A stretch of 7,527 nt of DNA from an uncultured Clostridia bacterium (lineage in GTDB: Bacteria > Bacillota > Clostridia > Lachnospirales > Lachnospiraceae), in NCBI GenBank assembly GCA_937888895.1, contig CALASV010000006.1, positions 1 to 7,527 on the forward strand. The letters are read 5' to 3'. The position numbers were made by a program, and so were the translations under genes. Below, piece by piece: positions 1-6,019 of the stretch. The notes under the pieces were generated by a model. That model was not told the origin of the DNA, did not search any database, and saw nothing but the letters and a program-made list of their open reading frames with translations. How positions within the stretch are numbered: position 1 is the first letter of the stretch; each line of letters begins with the position of its first letter.

Positions 1-1460
1 AACATAATATCATATCTACCAAAGCCACTTTCTCGATTAGAAGTAAGAATATAATCATCGGATAGTTCTACCATTAAACCTAACACAAATCCATGATAAA
101 ATTTCTCTGGTTCAGAATTACTTGTATCGAAATAGCTAAAGATACTTTTTGTAACTCTATTCATATATGCATTCATAGATTCTATATCATCGGACAACAA
201 TGCTTTTACAAATCCATTATATCCAGCACCTGCACGATAAAACCAATTTTGTACCATAGAGAAAAACATACATTTGACTTCATAATTTGTCAAAGCTAAC
301 TGATATCGTATTGGTCTAGCACCTACCAATTCTCGACGTTCATAACTAATTACTCTTAAATAACCACTTGCTACTAATAAACTCCAGATAGCGACTTCTC
401 CACCATCTAACATATTATAGACGATTTGTTCATCAATTGGACAAGAAATCGTTTCTCCTTGTAATAAACTTTCAAAAGAAGATTTTAATTGCGTATCACC
501 TGTTCTAATTAGCTGGTTTACTAAACTGTTACTACTTGTATTTGCCCAATAAATATCATAAGCTTTTATATCTAAAAAATTTATAATAGACCAAGGATTA
601 TAAATATCTTTTTGTTGCCCAAAAGTAAATCCGTCATACCAATGCTTAATATTTGCTTTTTCTTCTCCCAAACCATACTCTTCTAAGCTACGAAATACTT
701 CTGCTTCTGTAAATCCAAACGATGTAGCATATTTATTCGAAGTTGTAGTAACAACTGCTAAATTATTTAAGTCAGAAAAGATAGATTCTTTACTAACTCT
801 TGTAATACCCGTCATAATTCCTCTCTCTAAGTAAGGATTTGTTTTAAAGGTAGCGTTAAATAAGTTACGCATAAAGGAAATTAACTCCATCCAGTACCCA
901 TTAAGATAAGATTCTTGCATTGGAGTATCATACTCGTCTAATAAGATAATTACTTTTCTTCCATAATAACGATATAGGAAGTCAGACAAATTATGAAGTG
1001 CAACAGCAGCGACTACTTCTCTCATTTCTTCATTTACAGATAAAAAATCTTTTTTTTCATCTTCATTTAATAATCCACTATCTAAAAGAAATCTATTTTG
1101 ATTATATAACTTTTTCAATAATTGAAAGATTCTTATTTTAGTATCTTGATAACTCTGCTCTTTTACATTTGCAAAAGAAAGATTAATAACAGGATAAACA
1201 CCTTGTAATGTGTGGTATTCGTTGTTTTCCCAAATAGAGAGGTCTTCAAATAGGTCACTTCGATTTGCATATTTAGTTGAAAAGAAACATTCCAACATAC
1301 TCATATTTAATGTTTTACCAAAACGACGTGGACGAGTAATTAAAGTTACATCATCTCCGCTTTCCCACCATTCTTTAATAAATGATGTTTTATCCACATA
1401 AAAATAATTTTCTTCTCTTAATTTATCAAAACTTTGTATACCAATTGCTACTGTTTTCAT
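1..1460 (-). CDS. AAA-ATPase_like protein of the PD-(D/E)XK nuclease family, 3' end cut by the window
   Basis: The minus strand is open from ATG at 1460 to the window edge (486 codons, no stop). Seen: the opening VAIGIQSFDKLREENYFYVDKT, a P-loop-like RPRRFGKT at residues 43-50, a Walker B-like VIILLDEYDTPM at 170-181, GITRVSKESIFSDLNNL at 218-234, and HWYDGFTF...IYNPWSI at 273-292. These are the hallmarks of the AAA-ATPase_like family (PF09820), usually followed by a PD-(D/E)XK domain (PF08011). Residues about 400-486 look like the start of that domain, ending in GFGRYDIM, but the catalytic E-x-K part would lie beyond the edge. Full family members are usually some 520-580 residues, so little is missing. 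A TGGAGG site lies 8 nt before the ATG. The cellular role is unknown for the family; it is often multicopy in Clostridia and Bacteroidetes. The DNA is visibly more AT-rich than the genes to the right, which fits an accessory origin. Confidence 0.9.
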   Translation of the reverse strand, partial: MKTVAIGIQSFDKLREENYFYVDKTSFIKEWWESGDDVTLITRPRRFGKTLNMSMLECFFSTKYANRSDLFEDLSIWENNEYHTLQGVYPVINLSFANVKEQSYQDTKIRIFQLLKKLYNQNRFLLDSGLLNEDEKKDFLSVNEEMREVVAAVALHNLSDFLYRYYGRKVIILLDEYDTPMQESYLNGYWMELISFMRNLFNATFKTNPYLERGIMTGITRVSKESIFSDLNNLAVVTTTSNKYATSFGFTEAEVFRSLEEYGLGEEKANIKHWYDGFTFGQQKDIYNPWSIINFLDIKAYDIYWANTSSNSLVNQLIRTGDTQLKSSFESLLQGETISCPIDEQIVYNMLDGGEVAIWSLLVASGYLRVISYERRELVGARPIRYQLALTNYEVKCMFFSMVQNWFYRAGAGYNGFVKALLSDDIESMNAYMNRVTKSIFSYFDTSNSEPEKFYHGFVLGLMVELSDDYILTSNRESGFGRYDIM

Positions 1461-1479
1461 GATTAAAACCTCCATAATA

Positions 1480-1508
1480 ACTATATGATGTCAGTATACT
1501 TATGTCAA
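1480..1508 (-). promoter_or_regulatory. Sigma-A-type promoter of the AAA-ATPase_like gene
   Basis: On the minus strand a perfect -35 TTGACA (1503-1508) is followed by a 17-bp spacer and -10 TATAGT (1480-1485). The predicted start, near 1473, falls within the ribosome site at 1469-1474, so the leader would be extremely short or the true start slightly different. TGACAT occurs twice here, once in the -35 and once in the spacer, which could be an operator. Read by eye only. Confidence 0.55.
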
Positions 1509-1618
1509 TATATCTACATAGTAATCTAGAAAAATAATCCTATAAGTATCTATGACTTTTAAGTAGAATAGAAATAAATAATTCTTCTACTCTCATATAT
1601 TTTCTTGTAAAAAATTTC

Positions 1619-1635
1619 TATATTGTTTCAATATA
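1619..1635 (-). terminator. Weak AT-rich hairpin with T-run, possible terminator of the recombinase transcript
   Basis: TATATTG and CAATATA pair perfectly around a 3-nt loop. On the minus strand the stem is followed within 4 nt by a run of six T. The stem has little GC, so it would be a weak intrinsic terminator. It lies about 100 bp after the recombinase stop and before the promoter of the next gene. Confidence 0.35.
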
Positions 1636-1636
1636 A

Positions 1637-1678
1637 ACTTCAAAGTCACTTCAAATAAGTTTCAATTTACTTTGAAGT
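1637..1678. repeat. 10-bp inverted repeat ACTTCAAAGT / ACTTTGAAGT
   Basis: Perfect arms at 1637-1646 and 1669-1678 are separated by 22 bp, and the spacer holds another copy of ACTTCAAA (1648-1655). It resembles the longer palindrome at 2538-2576 on the other side of the recombinase gene: both have CTTCAAA, an internal AGTT...AATT, then TTTGAAG. Function unknown; it could be a terminator stem or a protein-binding site. Confidence 0.6.
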
Positions 1679-1701
1679 AATTCTATCATATCCTAGAAAT
1701 A

Positions 1702-1720
1702 CTTGTTTATAATAAACAAG
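1702..1720. repeat. 19-bp perfect palindrome after the recombinase gene
   Basis: CTTGTTTAT and ATAAACAAG flank a single central base, 12 bp past the recombinase stop codon. As RNA it would form an AT-rich stem with no T-run after it on the minus strand. As DNA it is a symmetric site of operator size. Which of these applies cannot be told from the sequence. Confidence 0.6.
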
Positions 1721-1732
1721 AGATACGATCAT

Positions 1733-2341
1733 TTATTTTTCTTGTGTCATTTTTACAAGTTTATAGAAACTTGTTCTTTTTGTATTTGTTCGCTCCATAG
1801 CAACTTTCGCAGTAATTTCTCCTTGTTTCCAAAGCTCATAAACTTGTTCCCAGTTTTGTGGAAATGTAATCGCAGGACGACCTAATTTCTTTCCATTCTT
1901 TCTTGCTGCTTCAATTCCTTCTGCTTGTCTCTTTCGAATGGTTTCTCTTTCTTGCTCTGCTATTGTACCTAATACTTCAATCAAAATATTATTTACCATT
2001 TCGAACACCCATTCTTGTCCTTCTGGCAAATTCATCATTGTTGTTGGTAAATCGATTACCTTTAATCGAATCCCATGTTCTTTGAAATATTGTAACTCAT
2101 TTTTAATATCAGTTTTATTACGACTAAGTCGATCCAAGGATTTTATTACTAAAGTATCTCCTTGACGAAGCATGACATTCTTTAGTGCTTGATATCCTTC
2201 TCTTTCTAAATTTTTTCCACTTTTCTTATCTGTAATAATTTGTCGTTCCTCTGCACCTAATGCAAGAAACGCCTCAATCTGTCTATCTAAGTTTTGTTCC
2301 TTACTAGATACTCTCGCATAATAATAAGTACGGCTTTCCAT
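1733..2341 (-). CDS. Small serine recombinase, resolvase/invertase type
   Basis: A 202-residue protein, normal for the resolvase/invertase family (about 180-210). The N-terminal catalytic domain (about 5-135) has YYARVSSKEQNLDRQ with the expected nucleophile Ser12 and Arg10, and IKSLDRLSRN with Arg71 and Arg74, the equivalents of Arg68 and Arg71 in gamma-delta resolvase. A long helix (about 112-148, EQERETIRKRQAEGIEAARK) leads to GRP and a C-terminal HTH_7-like domain (about 157-197). The order catalytic-then-HTH excludes IS607 TnpA, which has the reverse order. GGAGGTGA lies 9 nt before the ATG, supporting this start. The upstream three-part inverted-repeat array looks like its res site and overlaps its promoter, so self-repression is likely. 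No transposase or other element gene is beside it, so it may be a leftover of a larger element or a stand-alone resolution system. Confidence 0.93.
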   Translation of the reverse strand: MESRTYYYARVSSKEQNLDRQIEAFLALGAEERQIITDKKSGKNLEREGYQALKNVMLRQGDTLVIKSLDRLSRNKTDIKNELQYFKEHGIRLKVIDLPTTMMNLPEGQEWVFEMVNNILIEVLGTIAEQERETIRKRQAEGIEAARKNGKKLGRPAITFPQNWEQVYELWKQGEITAKVAMERTNTKRTSFYKLVKMTQEK

Positions 2342-2371
2342 AAGGGCTTCACCTCCGTATTTTATGCCTAT

Positions 2372-2400
2372 ATAATAGCATATTTGTTCGTAAAAGTCTA
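2372..2400 (-). promoter_or_regulatory. Promoter of the serine recombinase
   Basis: On the minus strand, -35 TAGACT (2395-2400, 4/6 to consensus), 17-bp spacer, -10 TATTAT (2372-2377, 5/6). The -35 box lies in the centre of the nearest recombinase half-site pair (2385-2414), so a bound recombinase would block polymerase. Resolvases of Tn3-type elements are known to repress themselves this way; here it is inferred. Confidence 0.6.
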
Positions 2401-2496
2401 TTCTTTTACATATATATTCATAAATAAAAAAAGAATTTTACGAATACTAAAATAAGGCAAAAAAATACTATTCGTAAAGGTGTACTTTTACGAATA
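2385..2496. promoter_or_regulatory. Probable res site: three inverted-repeat subsites
   Basis: Six copies of the half-site TATTCGTAAA (or its complement TTTACGAATA) form three pairs. Pair I, 2469-2478 and 2487-2496, is perfect and spans 28 bp. Pair II is TATTCATAAA at 2415-2424 with TTTACGAATA at 2437-2446 (32 bp). Pair III is TGTTCGTAAA at 2385-2394 with TTTACATATA at 2405-2414 (30 bp). There are 22 bp between I and II, and the I-II centre distance is 52 bp. The known gamma-delta/Tn3 res plan is 28, 34 and 25 bp, with 22 bp between I and II, and with site III nearest the resolvase gene, as here. By this analogy pair I is the crossover site, with central GT at 2482-2483. That dinucleotide is asymmetric, unlike the usual AT/TA. 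Confidence 0.72.
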
Positions 2497-2537
2497 AGAG
2501 AGTTATAAAAATTAAAATAAAACTTTTAAGAAAATAA

Positions 2538-2576
2538 TAAGTGCTTCAAAACTAGTTAATTATTTTGAAGCACTTA
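2538..2576 (-). terminator. 14-bp perfect stem, likely terminator for transcription coming from tnpB
   Basis: TAAGTGCTTCAAAA (2538-2551) pairs perfectly with TTTTGAAGCACTTA (2563-2576) around an 11-nt loop. Read on the minus strand the stem is followed by a T-rich tail (TTATTATTTTC), so it could end transcripts from the tnpB/right-end side before the recombinase. On the plus strand the tail is not T-rich. Its core is shared with the inverted repeat at 1637-1678. Confidence 0.55.
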
Positions 2577-2734
2577 CAATAAATTATACATGTTATAAGA
2601 AATATCCTAAAAGCTTGGAATATTTTTTTCTGTATTCAATGGAATGCAATTTACTTCGCTTTAACATCTCTAGAAGTTTTACTTCATCTCATCAGCTCAT
2701 TCTTAAATGCCATGAGATCTTCGTAGTTAACAGA

Positions 2735-2900
2735 AGGGTGAAGCCTCACACGACTAAAGTCGTGTGCTTCCAATAAACCTTTTGATTTATTTATTCCCTT
2801 TAGGGAAATGGACTGCCTTTCCACTATACAAGTTACACTCAGTAGCTTTCGGCTATAGCACAAGTACAGCATATAACTTAATTAACGTGGATAAGGTGCA
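2735..2900 (-). ncRNA. Probable omega-RNA (reRNA) region at the right end of the TnpB element
   Basis: In IS200/IS605 elements the TnpB guide RNA covers the 3' end of tnpB and the right end. Here the minus strand shows the expected structures: a small stem near 2850, TTCCC/GGGAA with a TAAA loop (2794-2807), and the terminal hairpin GAAGC-ACACGAC-TTTA-GTCGTGT-GAG-GCTTC (2740-2770). The guide would be whatever follows below about 2735. The 5' limit is a guess and expression is not shown. The partner protein is deleted for its nuclease centre, so any activity could only be binding. Confidence 0.45.
2740..2770. repeat. Right-end hairpin of the IS200/IS605-type element
   Basis: Stem ACACGAC/GTCGTGT with a 4-nt loop, extended by GAAGC/GCTTC with a 3-nt bulge on one side. 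On the minus strand it reads GAAGCACACGACTTTAGTCG and on to GAGGCTTCACCC. The loop, bulge and tail are typical of subterminal palindromes recognised by IS200/IS605 transposases. Confidence 0.75.
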
Positions 2901-3896
2901 GGTGCTTCTCTTAGAGCATTCTGGAACTTTTGCCAAAATGTCTAACCTTTTCCTCTCGGTTAAGGATTTTATATGTTCTTTTATAAAATATCTTGCTGCA
3001 TTGTAATACTTTGTCGTATCTATAATAAACGAAGTGGTCTTTATCGCAATATCATCACTGATACCTTTTGCTTTTGCCCAAAGTCTTGGTGTTTTACATG
3101 CACCATGCTGTTGTGCCTTTTTGATACGGTTTACTGCATGGTGCAGACAGTCGTTTTCTCTTGATAAGAACCTTCTTCCAAGGACCGTGCCATCTGCACG
3201 CATGACAGAACATGTACAAGTATTGTGAATGCCAAGGTCAACTGCTACAATCTTCTGTTCCTCCAACGAAACAGAAGATAACGACACCTTTTCTTCAAAC
3301 GAAAAGTCTAAAAACCACTGTTTGCCTCGTTTCTGCAAAGTAGACACACATTCCTTACGGTTTGTACAATGTCTTTGTATGTAGTCCACATTCGTTTTCT
3401 TTAATTCCACATCCAACCAATCCCATGTATTACGGACATATACCTTGAGTCTTGCCGTATATGTACCAGTACGTACAAAAAAACAGTTGTCACGATACAT
3501 CGCAGGATATCCATATCCTGCTTTTGGTACAGATGATGCCATGCCATGCGTTTTTTTATCTACATTCTGCCAGTTGGAAAAGTTACTCTTATAAGATGAA
3601 ACTTTTCCAATTGCTTCATTGATGGCACTTCTTTGCAAATAACTTGGGAACTTCACAAACATTCGGTTTGCATTCTCAAACAGATACTTTGACCACGGAT
3701 GTTTCTTTGTACGTACCGTAAGTTGTTCTATAGCTGACTGCCGATAATTTATAGAAGTAATTGGTTCTATAGCATCCCATTCTTCCAAAGCCACATCAAT
3801 AAAGAAAGCCACGGCATGACGGTATGCAGACACGGTTTCTTTCCATACCTTGTTATAAGTTTTAATTTTAATACGGTATGTGGATACCAACTGCAT
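2853..3896 (-). pseudogene. tnpB: TnpB-related protein with internal in-frame deletion, nuclease-dead
   Basis: A 347-residue ORF with a proper ATG and AGGAGG site (3904-3909, 7 nt spacing). Seen: an N-terminal wedge/REC-like part (1-210) and RuvC-I VAVDLGIHNTCTCSVM with Asp220. The helix before RuvC-II follows, ISDDIAIKTTSFIIDTTKYYNA (279-300), then at once ARYFIKE (301-307). In TnpB proteins that helix is followed by an IV-x-E strand with the RuvC-II glutamate, a four-cysteine zinc finger and the RuvC-III aspartate before the 'N-I-A/G-A-R' helix. All of this is missing, so about 85-95 codons appear to have been lost in frame near nt 2997-2999. The C-terminal tail (308-347, LAKVPECSKRSTCTLSTLI) remains. 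RNA-guided cleavage should be impossible; RNA or DNA binding may or may not survive. It could be plain decay or a dead TnpB kept as a binder. The deletion size rests on family recall, not an alignment. Confidence 0.82.
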
Positions 3897-3910
3897 ACTG
3901 CTACCTCCTA

Positions 3911-3956
3911 CTTTGATTTCTGATGACTGATATAGTTTTTAATCTGTAAATCAAAG
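3911..3956. repeat. 9-bp inverted repeat in the tnpB leader
   Basis: CTTTGATTT (3911-3919) and AAATCAAAG (3948-3956) are perfect complements 28 bp apart, directly upstream of the tnpB ribosome site at 3904-3909. It may be part of the element's left end or a leader structure that controls tnpB translation. Confidence 0.45.
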
Positions 3957-4027
3957 AAAATCCAAGGGAATAGTCTGCCCTTTTGTGACCTACAAAAATT
4001 TTACACTATCTTTCGTAGTAGTATTTG

Positions 4028-4056
4028 TTGCAAACTGAAATGTTTTATCTTATAAT
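4028..4056 (+). promoter_or_regulatory. Promoter of the EamA-type transporter
   Basis: -35 TTGCAA (4028-4033), 17-bp spacer, -10 TATAAT (4051-4056, perfect). The predicted start near 4063 gives a leader of about 55 nt. The promoter begins only some 10 bp from the likely left end of the neighbouring IS element. Confidence 0.65.
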
Positions 4057-4117
4057 GATTTTAGTCTGACCACTCTCTCAAACGTACACACAATTATTAG
4101 AAACGAGGATTTCAATT

Positions 4118-4969
4118 TTGGAAACATGGATTATATTTATTATTTTATACGGCTTATTAAAAGGTTCGAGAGAACCTATGAAAAAAAGGATTTTGAAAAA
4201 TGTTAATGTAATGACCTCTTTGCTTGTATATACTTTCATCGGATTTTTGATGGCAGTTCCTACTGCTACTGGTGTTTTTGATATACCTCCTCACATCTTT
4301 GCCTGGATTCTAGTAAAATGTAGTGCTATTTTCTTTGCTTGGATTCTTTCTTTTACAGTATTGAAAAAACTTCCTGTCAGCACCTATGGTCTCACAGATA
4401 TGTCAAGAGTTATTTTTTCCACTCTTATGGGCGTAATCTTTCTTCATGAAAGTTTGACTGTCAAAGGTGTTTTCAGTCTACTTTTAGTAGTAAGTGGTCT
4501 TTACATTGCCAACCGTAAAACAAATACAAACAAGGAAGGCTATCATATTCGCCAGATTTGGCTTTTGTTTTTGGCTTGCTTCTTAAACAGCCTTTCGGGC
4601 ACTTTGGACAAATACATTATGTCTTCTGGTGCAATTACCAGCTCTGCTTTGCAATTTTGGTTCATGCTCATTTTGTCACTGATGTATCTTGTTTATATTA
4701 TAATCAAAAAAGAAAAACTGGAATTAAAAAAAGCACTGACAAATCCTTGGATTTATGCTCTTAGTTTTTCTCTTGTACTTGGAGACCGTTTACTGTTTAT
4801 AGCAAACTCCGACCCTGCAAGTAAAGTAACGATTATGACTTTACTAAAACAAAGTTCTGCTGTAATCACCATTGTACTAGGTAAAATATTGTACCATGAA
4901 AAGCACATCACCAAAAAACTTTTGTGTGCCTTAATCATTCTGCTTGGTATTGCTATCGCGATTGTATAA
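4118..4969 (+). CDS. EamA-family (DMT superfamily) membrane transporter
   Basis: A 283-residue integral membrane protein with about ten hydrophobic segments (roughly 3-15, 33-50, 59-82, 94-110, 115-131, 146-166, 173-197, 211-229, 237-258, 268-283). This is the two-times-five-helix plan of EamA/DMT exporters. Family-like features are the end of the first half (LMGVIFLHESLTVKGVFSLL) and its echo in the second (ITIVLGKILYHEKHITKKLL), showing the internal duplication. The start is TTG at 4118, supported by GAGGA 8 nt upstream and the transmembrane segment that begins at once. The ATG at 4126 is out of frame, and the next in-frame ATG (4178) would remove the first helix. The substrate cannot be told; relatives export amino acids, sugars or drugs. 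It converges on the metallophosphoesterase with 44 bp between stops and no clear terminator hairpin in the gap. Confidence 0.88.
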   Translation: METWIIFIILYGLLKGSREPMKKRILKNVNVMTSLLVYTFIGFLMAVPTATGVFDIPPHIFAWILVKCSAIFFAWILSFTVLKKLPVSTYGLTDMSRVIFSTLMGVIFLHESLTVKGVFSLLLVVSGLYIANRKTNTNKEGYHIRQIWLLFLACFLNSLSGTLDKYIMSSGAITSSALQFWFMLILSLMYLVYIIIKKEKLELKKALTNPWIYALSFSLVLGDRLLFIANSDPASKVTIMTLLKQSSAVITIVLGKILYHEKHITKKLLCALIILLGIAIAIV

Positions 4970-5013
4970 CATAATTAAAAGCTCCTATTTCACTACCAGT
5001 TGATAATACATGT

Positions 5014-5838
5014 TTAGAGTACTGTGATTTCACGTATTGTATTACATCCTGTAATAATCTGGTCTTTGTCCTCTACTCCTAGAATTTCTGTATTGTTATG
5101 TATATGTCCACTAAACACGCATCGAATGAGCGAAGACTGACGAATATAATCACAAATCTGACAGGTCAATTCGTCTGGTGTTCGTTCAAATACATCTACC
5201 GGATGACAGTTCTCAAAATACTCCGACGATGCATTCAAAGAATATTTTGCAAAGCCACCAAGGTATTTGGAGTACAGTGGAATATGCATAAACAAAAGAA
5301 TCGGTTTTCCCTGTGCCTCCACAGCCTTCAACTTTTCAAAAATTTCTGCGTCAATGTGATAGTCCGAGTCATCCATGCAAACAAAGTTTACGCCACCGAT
5401 TTCCTGGAACGAAAAGCGAATATCGATTCCAAGACTTTTCTCCACTTCCAAAAGAGAACGATTTTTATTTGCATAGGTTTCTGGTACATCGTCATAGTGG
5501 AAACGGTTATTTGGACAATGCCAATATTCGTGATTTCCAGCAGCCATCATCATACCAGTTTCCTTGATGAATTCTCGAACAATGCGAAGATTTTCAGATG
5601 TGATAAAGTCCAACATATCGCCAGTGTTGATTAGCGGATACCCTGTTCTCTTCACATAATCTTTTACAAATTCCACGGCTTTTGGTGCATAAGAAAAATC
5701 TTTTTTTCGGTCTGCTGCGAATTTCTGTCGTTCCATACTGTCATTTTTATCGAATTCCGAAAGGTGGATGTCCGAGATATGCAGAAATATAAATGTTTTT
5801 TCAACACCAATGTGTAATGTATTTTTTATAATGTTCAT
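5014..5838 (-). CDS. Calcineurin-like metallophosphoesterase
   Basis: A 274-residue, probably cytoplasmic protein with the full metal-binding set of the calcineurin-like phosphoesterase fold (PF00149): DIH (Asp23, His25), GDMLD (Asp74), GNHE (Asn102, His103), His185 in FMHIPL, and GHIH (His245, His247). Two Mn/Fe-type metals would be bound to hydrolyse a phosphomono- or phosphodiester. The substrate is unknown; CpdA/Icc-like cyclic nucleotide phosphodiesterases share this layout. No signal peptide or membrane segment is seen. The start is taken at ATG 5838 because GAGGAG (5845-5850) lies 6 nt before it. A GTG at 5859 would extend the ORF by seven residues, but it would put that ribosome site inside the coding region. 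It is the last gene of a minus-strand group, 181 bp after the dehydrogenase stop, and no clear promoter of its own is visible. Confidence 0.92.
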   Translation of the reverse strand: MNIIKNTLHIGVEKTFIFLHISDIHLSEFDKNDSMERQKFAADRKKDFSYAPKAVEFVKDYVKRTGYPLINTGDMLDFITSENLRIVREFIKETGMMMAAGNHEYWHCPNNRFHYDDVPETYANKNRSLLEVEKSLGIDIRFSFQEIGGVNFVCMDDSDYHIDAEIFEKLKAVEAQGKPILLFMHIPLYSKYLGGFAKYSLNASSEYFENCHPVDVFERTPDELTCQICDYIRQSSLIRCVFSGHIHNNTEILGVEDKDQIITGCNTIREITVL

Positions 5839-5855
5839 AGTCAACTCCTCTTTCT

Positions 5856-5999
5856 TCACCTTTTATTATTTTGTAATTTACCTATTTTTTTTGCACGTTT
5901 AGGAGTTATTAAATTCATATCCTGTATTCTTCTACCAAATTCATCGTCTTGAGCTACCAATCTTAAATCTTTATCCATATCATCTAACGTATATAACAT
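5856..5999 (-). pseudogene. Short ORF or gene remnant between dehydrogenase and phosphoesterase
   Basis: A 47-codon frame (ATG at 5999, TGA at 5856-5858) reads MLYTLDDMDKDLRLVAQDDE, then FGRRIQDMNLITPKRAKKIG and a basic tail. Codon use looks genuine (acidic first half, basic end), and the frame is open a further 10 codons upstream to a stop near the dehydrogenase end. There is no good ribosome site: only AGGA about 13 nt before the ATG. Its stop overlaps the possible GTG start of the phosphoesterase. I do not recognise it. It may be the 3' end of a lost gene, a small protein, or chance. Confidence 0.35.
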
Positions 6000-6019
6000 G
6001 GCATCATAAGTTCCTATTG

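Larger units (their letters stand above)
2735..4018 (-). mobile_element. IS200/IS605-type element with tnpB only, degenerate; ends approximate
   Basis: The element holds a tnpB-related gene and a right-end palindrome of the type usual for this family, but no Y1 transposase tnpA, as in the IS1341-like group that would have to be moved in trans. The right end is set just after the hairpin and its GCTTCACCC tail on the minus strand. The left end is uncertain: upstream of tnpB there are a 9-bp inverted repeat (3911-3919/3948-3956), a small stem (3964-3968/3978-3982) and an imperfect stem (3990-4018). It should stop before the transporter promoter at 4028. IS200/IS605 elements make no target duplications, so the ends cannot be found that way. 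Confidence 0.6.

Noticed and set aside
1619..1720. CRISPR-like or tandem repeat array
   Set aside because: The repeats are inverted pairs of different sequence, not equally spaced direct repeats with spacers.
2593..2667. 24-codon minus-strand frame reading MLKRSKLHSIEYRKKYSKLL and on to a stop
   Set aside because: The residues look protein-like and could be the tail of a gene lost at the insertion site, but it is very short and has no usable ribosome site. Not strong enough to annotate.
2684..2872. 62-codon minus-strand ORF over the right end of the TnpB element
   Set aside because: It runs through the omega-RNA stems and the terminal hairpin in another frame than tnpB and has no ribosome site. 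It is better explained as structured noncoding DNA.
1733..3896. Serine recombinase plus TnpB as one IS607-type element
   Set aside because: IS607 TnpA has its DNA-binding domain first and catalytic domain second and lies upstream of tnpB. Here the order of domains is reversed, the gene is downstream, and a right-end hairpin and terminator separate the two.
5040..5056. ATTACA/TGTAAT dyad as a terminator between the convergent genes
   Set aside because: It lies inside the phosphoesterase coding region, is short and AT-only in most of the stem, and has no T-run.
5098..5634. 178-codon plus-strand ORF opposite the phosphoesterase
   Set aside because: It is antisense to a gene with a full set of catalytic motifs, and its translation is low-complexity and lacks family features: a shadow ORF.
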